Shown here: piece after piece, positions 1 to 6,176 of the stretch | How positions within the stretch are numbered: position 1 is the stretch's first letter | How the letters are laid out: each line of letters begins with the position of its first letter | From: Bacteroidetes bacterium QH_10_64_19 | Lineage (GTDB): Bacteria > Bacteroidota > Rhodothermia > Rhodothermales > Salinibacteraceae | Assembly: GCA_003023125.1 (NCBI GenBank) | Contig: PXSY01000174.1 | Span: forward strand, 1-6,324 | DNA: 6,324 nt | Direction: 5' to 3' | Program-made: the position numbers and the translations under genes | Notes under the pieces: model-generated | The model's input: only the letters and a program-made list of their open reading frames with translations | What the model was told of the DNA's origin: nothing | The model's database searches: none

Positions 1-1
1 G

Positions 2-454
2 AGCGTGCTCTACGCGCCGAATTTTTCCATCGGCGTGGCGGTCTTGTCCCGCGCCGTTGACCGCGTCACGGCCCTGATGGACGAGCTCGACGCCTACGAT
101 CCGTTCGTCCACGAGATGCACCACACGAAGAAGGCCGACAGCCCGAGCGGCACTGCCCACATGCTCGCGGAGCAGCTTGTGGAGGGGCTCGAACGAAAAG
201 ACCACCTCGACGCTGAGGCCCAGCACCAGCGCATCGATTCGTCCGCGGTCCACGTCAGTTCAACCCGGGCGGGCACGACCTTCGGCGAGCACACCGTCGG
301 CTTCGACAGCCCCTACGACCGCGTCGCCCTCCGCCACCGCGCGAAGAACCGAAAAGGCTTTGCCGCGGGGGCCCTTCGGTCGGCGGAGTGGCTGCGCGGC
401 CGACAGGGCCTGTTCACCCTCGATGACGTGCTGGACGACTGGCTGTCCGAGTGA
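2..454 (+). CDS. dapB: 4-hydroxy-tetrahydrodipicolinate reductase, C-terminal part (5' end outside window)
   Basis: DapB reduces 4-hydroxy-tetrahydrodipicolinate with NAD(P)H in the diaminopimelate/lysine pathway, in the cytoplasm. The window begins inside the gene; 150 codons remain before TGA. Visible are the family strand VLYAPNFSIGV at the start and, about 40 residues on, the substrate-binding and catalytic block EMHHTKKADSPSGTA. This corresponds to the E-x-HHxxKxDAPSGTA signature, with the catalytic His pair at 119-124, the catalytic Lys at 131-133 and the SGTA phosphate/substrate loop after it. The tail has the usual GEHTVGFDS and HRAKNRKGFAAGAL segments and ends where DapB proteins normally end. 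The GTG at position 5 is an internal Val, not a start. dapA follows 52 bases later on the same strand, so the two are probably co-transcribed. Confidence 0.95.
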   Translation, partial: SVLYAPNFSIGVAVLSRAVDRVTALMDELDAYDPFVHEMHHTKKADSPSGTAHMLAEQLVEGLERKDHLDAEAQHQRIDSSAVHVSSTRAGTTFGEHTVGFDSPYDRVALRHRAKNRKGFAAGALRSAEWLRGRQGLFTLDDVLDDWLSE

Positions 455-506
455 GGACCCGGACCGCGCCCCACAGCGCTCTCTGTCACCGTACTCCCAA
501 ACTGCC

Positions 507-1409
507 ATGGCTCAAGACCTTCTCTTCCGCGGGGTGGCCCCGGCCCTCGTCACGCCGTTTACGTCGAACGACGATCTCGATGAGAATGCCTTCCGCCATC
601 TCATCAACAGTCAGATCGACGCCGGCGTATCGGCCCTCGTGGTGCTAGGCACGACGGGCGAGAACCCGACGGTGACGGATAAAGAGCGGCGTCGGCTCGT
701 CGACTGGGCCGTGGAGACCACTGACGGGCGCGTGCCCGTCATCGTGGGCACCGGCACCAACAACACCGACCAGAGCGTCGCCTATTCGGAAGCGGCCGTC
801 TCGGCCGGGGCCGACGGCCTGCTGGTGGTGGGTCCTTACTACAACAAGCCCTCCCAGGCTGGCTTCACCGCCCACGTCGAACGCATTGCCGACGCCGTTG
901 ACGCGCCGCTTCTCCTCTACAACGTTCCTGGCCGTACGAGCTTCAGCATTGCCCCCGAGACGGCCCTCCATCTGGCCGAGGAAGTGCCCCAGGTCGTCGG
1001 CGTCAAGGAGGCGTCCGGCATCGAGCACGTCAACGAGCTTCTCGCGCACCGTCCGGACGGCTTTGGGGTATATGCAGGGGACGACGAGCTTGCGCTCCCG
1101 CTGCTCGCCACGGGCGGCGATGGGGCCGTGTCCGTCATTAGCAACGCCCTGCCCGAGCAGTTCGGGCTCCTCGTCGACGCGGCCCTTGAGGGCGATCTCG
1201 ACACGGCCCGCAAGCATCACCAGACGCTTCTGCCGGCCATGCGGGCCTGCTTCCTGAAAACCAACCCCGTGCCCATCAAGGATGTCTGTGCCACACAGGG
1301 CTGGATGGAGCCCCACGTGCGCCTGCCGCTCGTACCGATGGACGAACGATCATCGGTGCGCCAGCGCGTCCTCGCGGCGTTTGAAGACCTTCTGAATGTG
1401 ACCGTGTAG
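507..1409 (+). CDS. dapA: 4-hydroxy-tetrahydrodipicolinate synthase (DapA)
   Basis: DapA condenses pyruvate with aspartate semialdehyde, the committed step to diaminopimelate and lysine, in the cytoplasm. The product is 300 residues, normal for this (beta/alpha)8-barrel family. Visible are the GTTGENPT loop with Thr49-Thr50 (the family usually has GES at the Asn53 position), PYYNKPSQAGF with Tyr112, LLYNVPGRTS with catalytic Tyr138 and Arg143, and VVGVKEASG with the Schiff-base Lys167. The AGDDELALPLLATGGDGAVSVISN segment matches the usual C-terminal half of the barrel. I chose the ATG at 507 because MAQDLLFRGVAPALVTPF is the standard N-terminus; the same frame stays open upstream to base 177, but that stretch overlaps dapB out of frame and is not gene-like. 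No Shine-Dalgarno sequence precedes the ATG. It follows dapB closely and converges on mreD. Confidence 0.97.
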   Translation: MAQDLLFRGVAPALVTPFTSNDDLDENAFRHLINSQIDAGVSALVVLGTTGENPTVTDKERRRLVDWAVETTDGRVPVIVGTGTNNTDQSVAYSEAAVSAGADGLLVVGPYYNKPSQAGFTAHVERIADAVDAPLLLYNVPGRTSFSIAPETALHLAEEVPQVVGVKEASGIEHVNELLAHRPDGFGVYAGDDELALPLLATGGDGAVSVISNALPEQFGLLVDAALEGDLDTARKHHQTLLPAMRACFLKTNPVPIKDVCATQGWMEPHVRLPLVPMDERSSVRQRVLAAFEDLLNVTV

Positions 1410-1500
1410 GGGTCCGAAAATGTATGGACATCGCCACTCTTCACGACATCGTTGTTCTGCAGCCCTGGGCGGAGGAAGCATCCCTCCCGTTGACGCGGGC
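1410..1500. other. dapA-mreD convergent intergenic region
   Basis: These 91 bases separate the 3' ends of two converging genes. The only structure I see is a weak hairpin, GGAGG at 1471-1475 facing CCTCC at 1483-1487 with a 7-base loop, and neither strand has a T-run after it. I do not call a terminator. Confidence 0.5.
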
Positions 1501-1968
1501 CTACCGTGCAAACAACGCGACAATCCCCCCCACTCCCGCCGTGTAGAGCGCCGAGCCCAGCCACAGCCCGTACAGGAGAAACCCCGTCGTGGCCTGGGCC
1601 TGCAGGGCAAGCAGGGCCACAAGCAGTCCATTGTGGAGAAGCGCCAGCACGAGGCTACCGAGCACAGCCTGCCGCGGACGAATGATCAGGGGAGTGTGCT
1701 CTTCCACGGCAAAGCGCCCGACGAGAAACCCGATCAGGGTTTTTACGAACATGTGGGTGCCCCACGTGCCGTAGACCACGTCCATGGCCAGTCCGAGCCC
1801 AAACCCCGCCAGCGTGCCGCGCCACCGCCCTTCCCGCAGGGCGTACCGGGCCAGAAACAGGAGCACCGCGTCCGGATAGGCCCCGTAAATCCGCAGGCGG
1901 CCCAGAATGAGCCACTGCAGCCCAAACACCCCGGCGGCATACAGAAGTCGACGGATCGAAGGCGACAT
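1501..1968 (-). CDS. mreD: Rod shape-determining protein MreD
   Basis: MreD is an inner-membrane subunit of the MreBCD-RodA-PBP2 complex that directs lateral peptidoglycan synthesis. The predicted protein is 155 residues, close to the usual 150-170, and is mostly hydrophobic with about four to five membrane segments. The family signature is clear: LRIYGAYPDAVLLFLARYALREG, then GTLAGFGLGLAMDVVYGTWGTHMF, then KTLIGFLVGR. I prefer the ATG at 1968 (MSPSIRRLLYAAG) because MreD proteins start with a few basic residues and go straight into the first helix. An in-frame ATG at 2019 would add 17 polar residues and has no ribosome site at proper spacing either. No mreB or mreC lies in the window, so the gene appears detached from its usual partners. 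Its upstream neighbour is dacB, 208 bases away and on the same strand. The family call is good; the start is less certain. Confidence 0.85.
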   Translation of the reverse strand: MSPSIRRLLYAAGVFGLQWLILGRLRIYGAYPDAVLLFLARYALREGRWRGTLAGFGLGLAMDVVYGTWGTHMFVKTLIGFLVGRFAVEEHTPLIIRPRQAVLGSLVLALLHNGLLVALLALQAQATTGFLLYGLWLGSALYTAGVGGIVALFAR

Positions 1969-2176
1969 GCAGAGAGAAGACGAATGCCAGGTGCGGCGAT
2001 CTACGGTGCACGATTTCATCCTACCGGTGGACAGTGGGACGACCCGCCAGCCGACTCTCTGCGCGCTTGTCGGGCGAGGGTCGGAGGGCCTCGGTCCACG
2101 GGGGGTGCCTGCCCCTCCTCTTCCGAAGGGGAACCCGGAATCGGGGGCCCATGGATGCAGGTGAGGGGACCCGTTC
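1969..2176. other. dacB-mreD intergenic region
   Basis: This 208-base gap separates two genes on the minus strand. It holds the alternative mreD start at 2019 and a GC-rich hairpin-forming stretch near 2114-2133 (CCCC facing GGGG around CTTCCGAAG) with no T-run. I see no confident promoter, terminator, small gene or repeat. Open frames crossing it on the plus strand have no recognisable protein character. Confidence 0.4.
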
Positions 2177-3569
2177 TCACGAGGGAGGCGTCGTAATCAT
2201 CTGGATGATGTCGTCCATGGTGCGGGTGATCTGACGGGACGGGCCGGCATAGTTGTTGGCAAGCAGCGTGAAGGCTACACGGGTTCCATCCGACCGATCG
2301 ACATATCCACTCAGGCTCCGGACGAAGGCGAGGGAACCAGTCTTGGCCCGCACCTCCGTTCGGGACAGCCGCGACCGCAGGGTTGTGCCTCGTTCCCCGC
2401 CCTGGGGCAGGGACGCGAAAAAGACCGACTGCTCGGAATGTCCATCCATGTGCACGAGCAGTTCGCGGAGGGCCTGGGGTGTGATGAGGTTTTTCCGGGA
2501 GAGGCCAGATCCGTCATTGATCGTCAGGGTCCGTGCGCTGATTCCGGCCCGCTGGAGAAACGACTCGGTTCGCTGGACGCTCCCCCGGGTGGCCCCGCCC
2601 CAGCCGTAGGTGCGAAAGACCTGCTCGGCGTAAAAGTTGTTGCTCTCCTTGTTAATCACCTCTACGATCTCGGACAGCGGCGGGGAGACCTTCACAAAAA
2701 TCGGCTTCCCCTCGTCGGGAGGCGCGTCTAGCGAGTCGAGGTCTACAAGCGCAAGATCCGTCTCGATGCCTGCCGCCTCTAACCGTTCTCGAAAGACGCG
2801 CAGCGCAAAGGTGGTCGGATTGCTGACGGGCACGTCCCGAACCTCCTCGTAGGAACGGGCCACCGCCCCCGTCAGCACGAGCTTATTCGTGGAGAAGGTC
2901 CGGTTAATGACGAGCGTGCTCTCCCGCCATCGCTCACTCGTGATCGCCCGATTTTCCAGCGCGACGACGCCCTTCGGGCGGGTGGACACGTCCGGGGGAT
3001 TTCCGGGCTGCGTGGCCCGGATCGTCACCGGGACAGAATTGTCTCGATAGCTGAGCCCTCCGGCCGTGAGGCCTATCTGCTTCCCCTTGTTGCGCGTCAG
3101 ATAACTGACCTTCCAGCCGTCGGGATAGAATCCTTCTTGGAACACGCGGTCGTCGCCCAGAAGCCGCCCCTCGATCCTCCGAGCGTCGACGGGCCGTGCT
3201 TCCAAAAGTCGGGGCGCCCGATCCTGTGAGGCGCAGGTCGCCCTGCATCACCGAATCGGTCGTCGTGCCGTTGAAGCTGAGCGTCGTCTCGTAGCGATAG
3301 GTACTGCCCAGCAGGTCCAGCGCGGCGGCCGTGGTGAAGAGCTTCTGATTGGAGGCGGGGAGGAACCCGCGGTCACTGTTTCGACGGTACAGCACACTGT
3401 CGCGGTTGAGGTCGTAAATGCTGATGCCCCAAAACCCATGGCCCGCCCGGCGCTGCTCCAGCAACGAATCGATGCGGGGGGCCAGCGGTTGCGCCGCCGT
3501 GCGCTCCGACAGGAACGCGCCGCAGACAAAGAGGAGAGCGAGCACGCATGCGGGGAAGCGACGAACCAC
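2177..3569 (-). pseudogene. dacB: D-alanyl-D-alanine carboxypeptidase/endopeptidase (PBP4, peptidase S13), frame-disrupted
   Basis: PBP4 is a periplasmic serine enzyme that removes terminal D-Ala and cleaves peptide cross-links in peptidoglycan. The N-terminal frame starts at GTG 3569 and encodes a signal peptide (MVRRF, hydrophobic core, then SERTAAQ) and PASNQKLFTT, the SxxK motif with nucleophile Ser73 and Lys76. It runs to GSGAPTFGS at residues 116-124. The reading then has to move into another frame, from about 3205 down to 2177, which holds RRIEGRLLGDDRVF, the SxN motif (Ser-Asn-Asn at 2636-2644), DGSGLSR and the KTG motif (2336-2344, RAKTGSL). Both parts are clearly S13 sequence and both look conserved, so the break is recent or is a sequencing error. 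Beyond the frame change, the stretch between PTFGS and RRIEGR is shorter than I expect for the family. Read without correction, the upstream frame continues as Arg-rich nonsense to 2934. Confidence 0.88.
3195..3210 (-). other. Frame-change junction inside dacB
   Basis: On the minus strand the upstream frame reads Pro-Thr-Phe-Gly-Ser through here (ACT TTT GGA AGC). The downstream frame reads Leu-Leu-Glu-Ala-Arg over the same bases (CTT TTG GAA GCA CGG). Continuing needs a net +1 shift, equivalent to a 1-base insertion or a loss of 3n+2 bases relative to an intact gene. A run of four T (3204-3207) sits at the junction. Confidence 0.65.
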
Positions 3570-3755
3570 TGGACACAGGAGGACGATGAGGGGAACGACG
3601 TGACTGGAACCTTCCGGAATTGACCTTGGTTTCTCGGATGTTGCCTAATGGGCGTCTGTGGATTGGCGCACATTGCGTGAATGTCCATGCCTCCTGCCCC
3701 TCGATGACTCCGTCGTCAGCGTTCTGCTCAAAGCATAGCCCTTCCCCGTCGGATC
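3570..3755. other. Divergent dacB / DUF3098 intergenic region
   Basis: This 186-base gap must carry the start signals for both flanking genes, since they are transcribed away from each other. One candidate plus-strand promoter is listed separately. For the minus strand I see no convincing match to either a sigma-70-type or a Bacteroidota-type (TAnnTTTG) promoter. No small gene is supported. Confidence 0.4.
3620..3649 (+). promoter_or_regulatory. Possible promoter upstream of the DUF3098 gene
   Basis: TTGACC (3620-3625, 5 of 6 to TTGACA) lies 18 bases before CCTAAT (3644-3649, 4 of 6 to TATAAT). If real, transcription would start near 3656, leaving about 100 bases of leader before the ATG at 3756. 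The match could be chance, and the group's main sigma factor may prefer other motifs. Confidence 0.25.
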
Positions 3756-4001
3756 ATGCCCCAGTCGTCGAAGCGTCGAAGTCAGTCTCGGGCCCTCGTC
3801 TTCGAGCAGCGAAACTACCTCCTTCTCGCCGTGGGCGTGGCCCTCATTGTGATCGGCTTCACGGCGATGTACCTCGAAAACGCCTATAAGGGCTTCATCT
3901 CCCTGAACGTCTCTCCCGTCTTGATTGTGGGCGGATACGCGGAAATCATCTATGCCCTGCTGTGGTCCCCGAGCGATGACGCTTCACAGGACGACGGATA
4001 A
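3756..4001 (+). CDS. Small two-helix membrane protein, DUF3098 family
   Basis: The product is 81 residues. A basic N-terminus (SSKRRSQSR) is followed by FEQRNYLLLAVGVALIVIGF, where the first membrane helix spans about residues 21-41. A short loop (LENAYKGF) leads to ISLNVSPVLIVGGYAEIIYALL, the second helix at about 48-69, and the tail is acidic (DDASQDDG). The pattern of an aromatic-Asn-Tyr entry into helix 1, the G-x-x-x-I-x-G-F motif and a Pro-containing second helix ending in a Gly-Tyr/Ile-Tyr-Ala segment is that of DUF3098, a family known from Bacteroidota and relatives with no established function. By the positive-inside rule the N-terminus should be cytoplasmic. The ATG at 3756 is the only sensible start, with no Shine-Dalgarno sequence. 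It stands alone between a divergent and a convergent neighbour, so it is probably its own transcription unit. Confidence 0.8.
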   Translation: MPQSSKRRSQSRALVFEQRNYLLLAVGVALIVIGFTAMYLENAYKGFISLNVSPVLIVGGYAEIIYALLWSPSDDASQDDG

Positions 4002-4005
4002 GCCC

Positions 4006-4048
4006 CGCCCGCGTCCCGTCAGTATAGCTCAGTATAGCAGCGCGGGCG
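4006..4048. repeat. GC-rich 8-bp inverted repeat enclosing a tandem decamer at a convergent gene junction
   Basis: CGCCCGCG at 4006-4013 is the exact reverse complement of CGCGGGCG at 4041-4048, with a 27-base loop. Inside the loop the decamer TCAGTATAGC occurs twice in direct tandem (4019-4028 and 4029-4038). The second copy begins exactly on the stop codon of the DUF1343 gene. Position and stem strength would suit a shared terminator, but there is no T-run on either strand. The repeat itself is certain; any function is a guess. Confidence 0.6.
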
Positions 4049-5333
4049 CCCGATCGTCCCGGAAGGCCTCCACCTCGTCCCGCCACGCGGCGATGATGGA
4101 GTCCGGAGACGCCCTGTCCCGCAGGAGGGTCAGAAGGCGATCGGTGCCCGCCAGGCGCGTCAAATGCTCAGGCCGACTCACGAACGTCGTATCGCCTCGG
4201 GCCTGGGCGCGCTGGTACATGGCGTGGAGTGCATGGATGCCCACCGCGAGCGGATCGACCGCCCGTCGGTCCGTGACCTCTACCTCAAATCCGTAGACCT
4301 CCTGCCCCTCGAATCGGGGGGATGGGGCCGCTTCCGGCATGGAGCGCGGCGTGAAGGCCACGGTGTCCACGGCAATCCCGGACAGGTCCTGCGCGCGGAG
4401 CGTATCGACCACCCGCCGAGCGTCTTCGGGCGACCAGGGGGCCCCAATCTGGAGAAACGGCCGCTCCGTCCCGCGGCCCTCACTCACGCGAACACCCTCA
4501 AAAAAGCACATGCCCGGGTACATCAGCGCAGTTTCCCAGGTGGGCAGATTCGGGCTCGGGGGCCGCCAGTCGAGCCCCGTGTCCGGCCACTGCTGATCGC
4601 GCGCCCAATTCTCGACCGGCACCACCGACAGGTCGACCGACTCGACGCCCGGCAGCAAACCCTCGGCCCGAATGTATCGGGCAAGCTCCCCGATCGTCAG
4701 TCCGTGGGCGATTGGGATGGGGTAGCGCCCCACGAACGACGTGTGCTCGGGCTCCAGGACGAATCCGGACGTGTAGGTGCCCCCGAGCGGATTGGGCCGG
4801 TCGAGCACGACGAAGCGGGCGTCCGCCTCCGCGGCGGACTGCATGGCGAGGCCCATGGTGGTGATGTACGTGTAGAACCGCGCTCCCACGTCCTGCACGT
4901 CGAACACGAGGGCGTCCAGGCCTTCCATCATCTCGGGGGTGGGGCGTCGCGTCTCGCCGTACAGGCTGTAGATGGGAACACCGGTGCGCGGGTCCCGCCC
5001 GTCTTCCACGGCCTCGCCAGCCCCCGCGGTGCCGCGGAAGCCATGCTCGGGCGCGAAGATGGCGCTGAGCTCCACACTCGGGGCCGCCGCTAGGCGATCA
5101 ATCACGTGTGCCGTGTCGAGGCGGGCCGTGTGGTTGGCAATCAGCCCCACGCGCTGGCCCGACAGCGCCTCGAAGTCATTGGCGACCAGCACCTCGGCGC
5201 CGGAGCGCACCGGGGGCGGGTCCTCTTCGGGGACACATCCGGCCACGCACACACCTGCGAGAATCCCGACCAGACCGGGAAGGATGCCCCGCCAGCAGTG
5301 AGAATATTGACGCAGACCGGTCGACGCAATCAC
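4029..5333 (-). CDS. DUF1343 lipoprotein, NamZ-type exo-beta-N-acetylmuramidase family
   Basis: The product is 434 residues. The N-terminus has a signal peptide with hydrophobic core [17 protein letters not shown], whose lipobox VAGC ends at Cys33, so it should be an exported, lipid-anchored envelope protein. Family blocks are in order: VGLIANHTA (62-70), [10 protein letters not shown] (92-101), [14 protein letters not shown] (143-156), LDRPNPLGG (177-185), [15 protein letters not shown] (204-218), [10 protein letters not shown] (256-265), YPGMCFFEG (272-280) and [11 protein letters not shown] (283-293). These identify DUF1343. Its characterised member NamZ removes N-acetylmuramic acid from the non-reducing end of muropeptide glycans, so a role in cell-wall turnover or recycling is likely but inferred. 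The GTG start at 5331-5333 overlaps the ndk stop in the sequence GTGA, which supports both the start and translational coupling. The length is slightly above typical because of the leader. It converges on the DUF3098 gene. Confidence 0.88.
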   Translation of the reverse strand: MIASTGLRQYSHCWRGILPGLVGILAGVCVAGCVPEEDPPPVRSGAEVLVANDFEALSGQRVGLIANHTARLDTAHVIDRLAAAPSVELSAIFAPEHGFRGTAGAGEAVEDGRDPRTGVPIYSLYGETRRPTPEMMEGLDALVFDVQDVGARFYTYITTMGLAMQSAAEADARFVVLDRPNPLGGTYTSGFVLEPEHTSFVGRYPIPIAHGLTIGELARYIRAEGLLPGVESVDLSVVPVENWARDQQWPDTGLDWRPPSPNLPTWETALMYPGMCFFEGVRVSEGRGTERPFLQIGAPWSPEDARRVVDTLRAQDLSGIAVDTVAFTPRSMPEAAPSPRFEGQEVYGFEVEVTDRRAVDPLAVGIHALHAMYQRAQARGDTTFVSRPEHLTRLAGTDRLLTLLRDRASPDSIIAAWRDEVEAFRDDRAPALLY

Positions 5334-5758
5334 TGATTGGCAACGATCTCGTGCTCGGGGAAGAAGTAGGAGGCCTCCTTTTGGCCGTTTTCCGGCGAGT
5401 CGGACCCGTGGACGATGTTCTCCTGGATCGACCCGGCGAAGTCACTCCGAATGGTGCCCTCTTCGGCCTCCTCCGGGTCGGTCGCGCCGATGAGATCCCG
5501 AAAGTCAGAAATGGCATGTTCCTTTTCGAGCACGACCGGCACGCACGGCCCACTCGACATGAAGTCGGTCAGGTCGTCGAAAAAGGGCTTGTCCTCGTGC
5601 ACGGCGTAAAAACCCTCAGCCTCGGCCTTCGACATCGTGATCATCTTCAGTGCCCGGATCTGAAATCCAGCCTCCTGAATCCGGCGGAGGACCTCGCCGA
5701 CCTTTTCCTTCCGGACGCAGTCGGGCTTGAGGATTGCAAGGGTGCGTTCTGTGGCCAT
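5330..5758 (-). CDS. ndk: Nucleoside diphosphate kinase
   Basis: Ndk moves the gamma-phosphate from ATP to nucleoside diphosphates through a phosphohistidine and keeps NTP/dNTP pools balanced in the cytoplasm. The 142-residue length is normal. Conserved residues are all present: TLAILKPD with Lys11, Arg87, Thr93, Arg104, and the active-site block ENIVHGSDS with catalytic His117 and Asn114. The ATG at 5758 gives the standard [12 protein letters not shown] start, and no Shine-Dalgarno sequence precedes it. The protein is strongly acidic (28 Asp+Glu, 15 Lys+Arg), as expected for a high-salt cytoplasm. The TGA at 5330-5332 overlaps the GTG start of the downstream lipoprotein gene by the bases GTGA, so the pair forms an operon. 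The gene's own promoter must lie in the 222 bases between it and the palindromic element. Confidence 0.97.
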   Translation of the reverse strand: MATERTLAILKPDCVRKEKVGEVLRRIQEAGFQIRALKMITMSKAEAEGFYAVHEDKPFFDDLTDFMSSGPCVPVVLEKEHAISDFRDLIGATDPEEAEEGTIRSDFAGSIQENIVHGSDSPENGQKEASYFFPEHEIVANQ

Positions 5759-5980
5759 GGTGGAATGAAACGTTGATTAGGCAAAGTGGAGCGGAAAAGA
5801 GCATGGCCTCAATCTATGTACCCGGCGGCGCTTTGCGTGGCCACTGGTGTTAGGCGTCTATGAATCCCGGCGGGCGAACCGTCCCCACCGGTGCGTGCCG
5901 GGAGTAACGACTGTGCGATTCAGAACGCTTTGCCCTGCAAATGGGCAACAGGGCCCTCGACGGCCCGTTTGAGAGTCTCC
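5759..5980. other. ndk upstream region (left part of the ndk-msrA gap)
   Basis: These 222 bases hold no supportable gene. There are two small hairpins: TTGCCC (5930-5935) facing GGGCAA (5943-5948), and GGGCC (5951-5955) facing GGCCC (5962-5966) followed by GTTT. Neither lies downstream of a gene in the right direction, so I do not call them terminators. On the minus strand, TTGCCTAAT (5784 down to 5776) lies about 18 bases before the ndk start and is a possible -10 region; no matching -35 is evident. Confidence 0.4.
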
Positions 5981-5996
5981 GAACCTGTTTGGTGGA
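5981..5996 (+). repeat. Left terminal inverted repeat of the palindromic element
   Basis: The sequence is GAACCTGTTTGGTGGA. It matches the reverse complement of 6126-6141 at 15 of 16 positions, differing only at the 13th base (T against C). The flanking TCC on its left is repeated on the right of the other copy. Confidence 0.85.
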
Positions 5997-6032
5997 TGGA
6001 TCCGATGTCGAGACATAGTGGTCGACGTGCAC

Positions 6033-6089
6033 GAACGGCGCTCAAACGAGCCCTGTAGCGGCGCTACCGGGCGAGTGTAGAAGCCGTTC
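6033..6089. repeat. Central hairpin of the palindromic element
   Basis: GAACGGC (6033-6039) pairs with GCCGTTC (6083-6089). After a poorly paired 10-base symmetric stretch, CCC (6051-6053) pairs with GGG (6069-6071) and GTAGCG (6055-6060) pairs with CGCTAC (6062-6067) around the single central base 6061. Either strand as RNA or single-stranded DNA should fold here. Confidence 0.7.
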
Positions 6090-6125
6090 TGCACGAGATC
6101 CCACGAAGTCGCAGGCCGGAGACAG

Positions 6126-6141
6126 TCCGCCAAACAGGTTC
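6126..6141 (-). repeat. Right terminal inverted repeat of the palindromic element
   Basis: Read on the minus strand this is GAACCTGTTTGGCGGA, the partner of 5981-5996. Its outer edge lies 35 bases before the msrA GTG start. Confidence 0.85.
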
Positions 6142-6176
6142 TCCGTCTGTCCTCACGCCCAACACCTACGATTACT

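Larger units (their letters stand above)
5981..6141. mobile_element. 161-bp palindromic MITE-like element
   Basis: The outer ends are 16-bp inverted repeats with consensus GAACCTGTTTGGYGGA (5981-5996 and 6126-6141, one mismatch). The three bases just outside both ends are TCC (5978-5980 and 6142-6144), which could be a target-site duplication. The inverted symmetry continues inward to an exact centre at 6061. Mirror-positioned pairs include GACnnnGTGG (6012-6021 with 6101-6110), CGTGC (6026-6030 with 6091-6095), GAACGGC (6033-6039 with 6083-6089), GCCC and TAGCG (6050-6053 and 6056-6060 with their partners up to 6072). A hand alignment of the two 80-base arms gives roughly 55-60 identities. 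No transposase is encoded; the open frames crossing it resemble nothing known. The ends resemble those of IS5-type elements in general style, which suggests movement by a transposase elsewhere in the genome. A structured RNA is the main alternative. Confidence 0.75.

Noticed and set aside
177..506. 110-codon upstream extension of the dapA frame
   Set aside because: It overlaps dapB out of frame, is Ser/Arg/Pro-rich low-quality sequence, and the ATG at 507 gives the standard DapA N-terminus.
645..1316. 223-codon open frame antisense to dapA
   Set aside because: Long antisense frames are common opposite GC-rich genes; the plus strand is unambiguous dapA and this translation shows no family motifs.
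1471..1487. GGAGG/CCTCC hairpin as a terminator between dapA and mreD
   Set aside because: Only five base pairs, a seven-base loop, and no T-run in either direction.
1420..2196. 258-codon plus-strand open frame over mreD
   Set aside because: The product is Pro/Arg/Gln-rich without domains, while the minus strand encodes a coherent membrane protein with MreD motifs.
3198..3209. Programmed ribosomal frameshift in dacB
   Set aside because: No canonical slippery heptamer plus downstream structure is evident, a +1 shift would be needed, and residues also seem to be missing; mutation or sequencing error is simpler.
4164..5093. 309-codon plus-strand open frame over the DUF1343 gene
   Set aside because: His/Arg/Gly-rich shadow of a conserved gene with clear DUF1343 blocks on the other strand.
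5108..5776. 222-codon plus-strand open frame over ndk and the lipoprotein leader
   Set aside because: It spans two well-supported minus-strand genes and has no recognisable motif.
5930..5970. Two small hairpins, the second followed by GTTT, as terminators
   Set aside because: No plus-strand gene ends upstream of them, and the stems are only 5-6 bp.
5850..6133. Minus-strand open frames (60 and 91 codons) across the palindromic element
   Set aside because: They begin inside or near the inverted repeats, show no protein family features, and are explained by the element's base composition.
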